NCBI RefSeq assembly: GCF_904848585.1 | Contig: NZ_CAJHCR010000007.1 | Span: 1-64,000, forward strand | Origin: Paraburkholderia kirstenboschensis | GTDB taxonomy: Bacteria > Pseudomonadota > Gammaproteobacteria > Burkholderiales > Burkholderiaceae | DNA length: 64,000 nt | Direction: 5' to 3' | Part shown: positions 61,584 to 64,000 of the stretch, piece by piece | Layout of the letters: each line of letters begins with the position of its first letter | How positions within the stretch are numbered: the stretch's first letter is position 1 | Made by a program: the position numbers and the translations under genes | The notes under the pieces: generated by a model | Seen by the model: only the letters and a program-made list of their open reading frames with translations | Told to the model about the DNA's origin: nothing | Database searches by the model: none

Positions 61584-62375
61584 TCAGTCCGAGATTGCTT
61601 CGACATTCGACGCGCCTTGCACCGCCGCTTGGGCCAGATGAACAGCGGACACGGAATCGCGGCTACGGTCGAGCGGAATGTTGTAGGTAATGCGCGCCCC
61701 GTAAGCTCCGGGCGCTTGCGGGTCCACCCGAACCTTGTCGAAGACGAGCACGCGACTGCCCAGGGTGAAACCTTCTTTTAGGTCATGCGTGACCATAAAG
61801 ATGGTCAGGTTCGATTCGCGCCACAGGTCGGACAGCAACTCATGCATGTCTCGGCGAATGCCGGGATCGAGCGCGCCGAACGGCTCGTCGAGCAGCAGGA
61901 CGCGAGGCTTCATCATCAGCGCCTGAGCGATTGCAAGGCGTTGCTGCATACCGCCGGACAGTTGCTGCGGATACTTGTCAGTCGCGGCGCCGAGGCCCAC
62001 GCGTTCGAGCATCGCGGCGGCCTCGTCGCGGGCCCGACGTCGTTTAGCGCCGAACAGTCGCCCCGTGAACTTCGCTCGTGGAAGCTCCAGTCCAAGCGTC
62101 ACATTGCGCAGCACGGTGAGATGGTCGAACACCGAGTAGCGTTGAAAAACCACGCCACGGTGTGCATCCGGCTCGCCGGGCAGGGGCTGTCCGTCCAACA
62201 GAATCTCGCCGCGCGTCGCTTGCTCCTGTCCCAGCAGAAGTCGCAGAAACGTCGACTTGCCGCACCCAGACGCGCCGACCATCGAACAGAACTCACCCTC
62301 CTTGACGGTCAGATTCAAGCGCTCAAGCACAACCTGATCGCCATACTCTTTCCAGACGTTGCGGACCTCGATCAT
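61584..62375 (-). CDS. ABC transporter ATPase (NitT/TauT type)
   Basis: A 263-aa ATPase. Walker A is GASGCGKSTFLR, signature LSGGMQQRLAIAQAL, Walker B VLLLDEPFGALD and switch His in VTHDLKEG. It energises the permease encoded just upstream, whose stop its start overlaps (ATGA at 62375). It belongs to the transporter class found with urea-carboxylase clusters, presumably importing guanidine, urea or a related compound. Confidence 0.92.
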   Translation of the reverse strand: MIEVRNVWKEYGDQVVLERLNLTVKEGEFCSMVGASGCGKSTFLRLLLGQEQATRGEILLDGQPLPGEPDAHRGVVFQRYSVFDHLTVLRNVTLGLELPRAKFTGRLFGAKRRRARDEAAAMLERVGLGAATDKYPQQLSGGMQQRLAIAQALMMKPRVLLLDEPFGALDPGIRRDMHELLSDLWRESNLTIFMVTHDLKEGFTLGSRVLVFDKVRVDPQAPGAYGARITYNIPLDRSRDSVSAVHLAQAAVQGASNVEAISD

Positions 62376-63187
62376 CGCGCGCCTCCGCCAAACCAGGGGA
62401 AGGACCACTGCGTAATCCGGCGAAGCAATTCATCTGTGAGCCATGCGAGCAGCGTAATCCACGCGACGTACGGCAGAATCAGGTCCATCGACAGATATCG
62501 GCGCACGAGGAAAATGCGGTAACCCAAACCATCGGTTGACGCTATCGCCTCGGCCGCGATCAGAAAGAGCCATGCGGCTCCCAGCGAAAGACGCATCGCC
62601 GCAAGCAATCGCGGCAGGAGTTGCGGCAGCACGAGCCGCAAGATCAACGTCCAGCTCGTAGCGCCAAGCGTCTGAGCCTTGACCCACAGCTCCGTTGGGA
62701 TCTCTTTAGCGCGAGCATGCAAGTCCCGAATGATCATTGGCGTGATGCCGACGACGATGAGAACCACCTTCGACAATTCGTCGAGTCCAAACACGATGAA
62801 AAGAATCGGCAACACCGCGAGCGGCGGCACCATCGAGATCACCGTGACAAACGGCGAGAGCGTTGCACTCACCACCGGAAACGAGCCCGTCGCCACGGCC
62901 ACCACAAGAGCAATCACCGCGCTTACGAGAAGGCCGATTCCGAGTCGTCTCAAGCTCGACAGCGTGTCGGCCCACAACAGGTACTCACCGGTGCGCTTGT
63001 CCTCGGTGAATGCGACTGCCTTCACGGCATCGCTCATTTGCGCTGCGCTCGGCAGCAGCTTGTCATCAGGATTGAGCTTGAGCCGCTCGGCGGACCCCGT
63101 GAAATACACAGCCAACAGCACGACGAACGGCAGCAGAAGTAGCATCAGGCCGCCGATCCGGCTCGGATGTCGATTGATCAATCTCAT
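62372..63187 (-). CDS. ABC transporter permease (NitT/TauT type)
   Basis: A 271-aa membrane protein with about six helices of the nitrate/sulfonate permease family. The ATPase-contact EAA-like loop is VKAQTLGATSWTLILRLVLPQLLPRL. An N-terminal helix (~12-30) and a periplasmic stretch precede the core. The gene follows the binding protein by 33 nt and overlaps the ATPase start. Confidence 0.92.
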   Translation of the reverse strand: MRLINRHPSRIGGLMLLLLPFVVLLAVYFTGSAERLKLNPDDKLLPSAAQMSDAVKAVAFTEDKRTGEYLLWADTLSSLRRLGIGLLVSAVIALVVAVATGSFPVVSATLSPFVTVISMVPPLAVLPILFIVFGLDELSKVVLIVVGITPMIIRDLHARAKEIPTELWVKAQTLGATSWTLILRLVLPQLLPRLLAAMRLSLGAAWLFLIAAEAIASTDGLGYRIFLVRRYLSMDLILPYVAWITLLAWLTDELLRRITQWSFPWFGGGAR

Positions 63188-63220
63188 GGTGACCGCCTCT
63201 TTAAGCCGGGAATATTCGTG

Positions 63221-64000
63221 TTACAGCTTGCCCGCGGCAGCCATCTCGACGTAGGTCGGATCAAAGCGAAGCTTGACGTTGTTCTTGTTGCCAACCACGA
63301 CGTTCTTATCGAAAGCCATGCCCACGGCGTCCGCGCTGCGGGCATCCTGTCCGAGCAGGCCATGATCGAAGGAGAACTTTGCGACGCGCGTCATGATCTT
63401 CGGCATGTCGGGGCTGGTGACGAAATCCAGTGCGGCCTTCGGCGTGTAGAAAAGCGCCGTTGTTGAAAGCTGACCTCTGAAGTTTGCAAGGTCGGTACCG
63501 GAGGCTTTCGCCATTGCGGTCAAAGCGGACGTGCTTTCCGCCGAGTTGCTGTGCATCAACGCGACCATTTCGAACCAGGCGCCAGTCAGTGCTTTTCCAA
63601 GCGCCGGATTCGCCTGCAGCGTCTTCGTGTTGACGACCATCATGTCCATGATTTCGCCAGGAATCTTGCTGGAATCGAAGACTTCGGTCACGTTGGGCTG
63701 TGCTCGCAGATCAGCGAGCATCGGGTTCCACGTCACCGCATTGTGGACGGTGGGCGTCGCGAAAGCGCCTGAAATGTCGGCGTCGGATGTGTTCACCACT
63801 TTAAGGTCGCGCTCGCTCATATGCGCGCTTTCCAATGCGCGGGCGAGCAGGTAATGAGACACGGAGAACTGCACGAGATTGACCTGCTGCCCCTTCAGAT
63901 CGGCGATCTGCTTGCCCTTGCCTTTCATGAGCACGCCGTCGTTGCCGTTCGAGTAGTCGCTGACAATCAACGCCGTCGAATCGACACCGCCCGAAGCCGG
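63221..64000 (-). CDS. ABC transporter substrate-binding protein, 5' part outside the window
   Basis: The last 259 residues of a periplasmic binding protein of the NitT/TauT (NMT1/SsuA-like) fold; the frame is open up to the window end. Segments include IADLKGQQVNLVQFSVSHYL, AVTWNPMLADLRAQPNVTEV and IPGEIMDMMVVNTKTLQANP. It supplies substrate to the permease and ATPase downstream. The start, signal peptide and any upstream riboswitch lie beyond 64000. Confidence 0.88.
   Translation of the reverse strand, partial: PASGGVDSTALIVSDYSNGNDGVLMKGKGKQIADLKGQQVNLVQFSVSHYLLARALESAHMSERDLKVVNTSDADISGAFATPTVHNAVTWNPMLADLRAQPNVTEVFDSSKIPGEIMDMMVVNTKTLQANPALGKALTGAWFEMVALMHSNSAESTSALTAMAKASGTDLANFRGQLSTTALFYTPKAALDFVTSPDMPKIMTRVAKFSFDHGLLGQDARSADAVGMAFDKNVVVGNKNNVKLRFDPTYVEMAAAGKL

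Overview
The window looks like a chromosomal segment of a Burkholderiaceae bacterium, most likely Paraburkholderia. Signs of this are high GC, a beta-proteobacterial RpoD with a long acidic insert, Burkholderia-type small proteins (DUF4148), pcaQ-pcaHG, an xylAFGH/AraC-type xylR locus, and an rRNA leader resembling Burkholderia 16S leaders. This assignment comes from protein and motif recognition, not a search.

Layout. 1-212: promoter, leader and boxA of an rRNA operon running leftwards out of the window. 675-2669: rpoD. 3444-14382: a six-gene minus-strand operon of the yfaA-yfaT-yfaS-yfaQ-yfaP type. It is built around a 1.6 kDa-residue-scale (about 1,600 aa) bacterial alpha-2-macroglobulin with an intact CAEQ thioester motif, together with an NlpC/P60-like protein, a protein combining PBP-like, SpoIID-like and HExxH signatures, and two tandem DUF2135 proteins. 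14917-16832: a MaoC-type hydratase and a 2OG-Fe(II) oxygenase. 16833-17855: a decayed stretch with a malate:quinone oxidoreductase remnant. 17856-19690: cbtB-cbtA (cobalt uptake) behind a cobalamin riboswitch, and a divergent histidine-phosphatase-like gene. 20314-23494: a two-domain KaiC-like ATPase coupled to a sensorless hybrid histidine kinase. 23575-29019: marR plus an AaeXAB/NodT-type efflux operon. 29251-31991: iorB-iorA molybdenum hydroxylase. 32228-40186: the xylose locus (xylA-xylF-xylG-xylH, divergent xylR, galM). 40361-44149: small hypotheticals and a beta-propeller lipoprotein. 44528-48918: aromatic catabolism (hpd, pcaQ, pcaHG). 49441-53811: LysE-type exporter, cold-shock protein, a lipoprotein and an HD-domain hydrolase. 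54126-54457: a broken GntR regulator. 54605-64000: an operon with NitT/TauT-type ABC transporter, two DUF1989 proteins, a urea-carboxylase-family enzyme and allophanate hydrolase, now best read as guanidine or urea nitrogen scavenging.

How the parts work together. Several blocks are complete small systems: xylose import and isomerisation; protocatechuate ring cleavage under PcaQ; MarR-controlled export of aromatic or weak acids; B12-controlled cobalt uptake; and carboxylation/hydrolysis of guanidine or urea to ammonia and CO2. The most notable are the alpha-2-macroglobulin operon, whose partner proteins carry peptidoglycan-enzyme signatures, and the KaiC/kinase pair. Two copies of a 35-bp dyad element lie in separate intergenic regions (3311-3345 and 17714-17748). 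No CRISPR array, intact insertion sequence, prophage or tRNA gene was seen.
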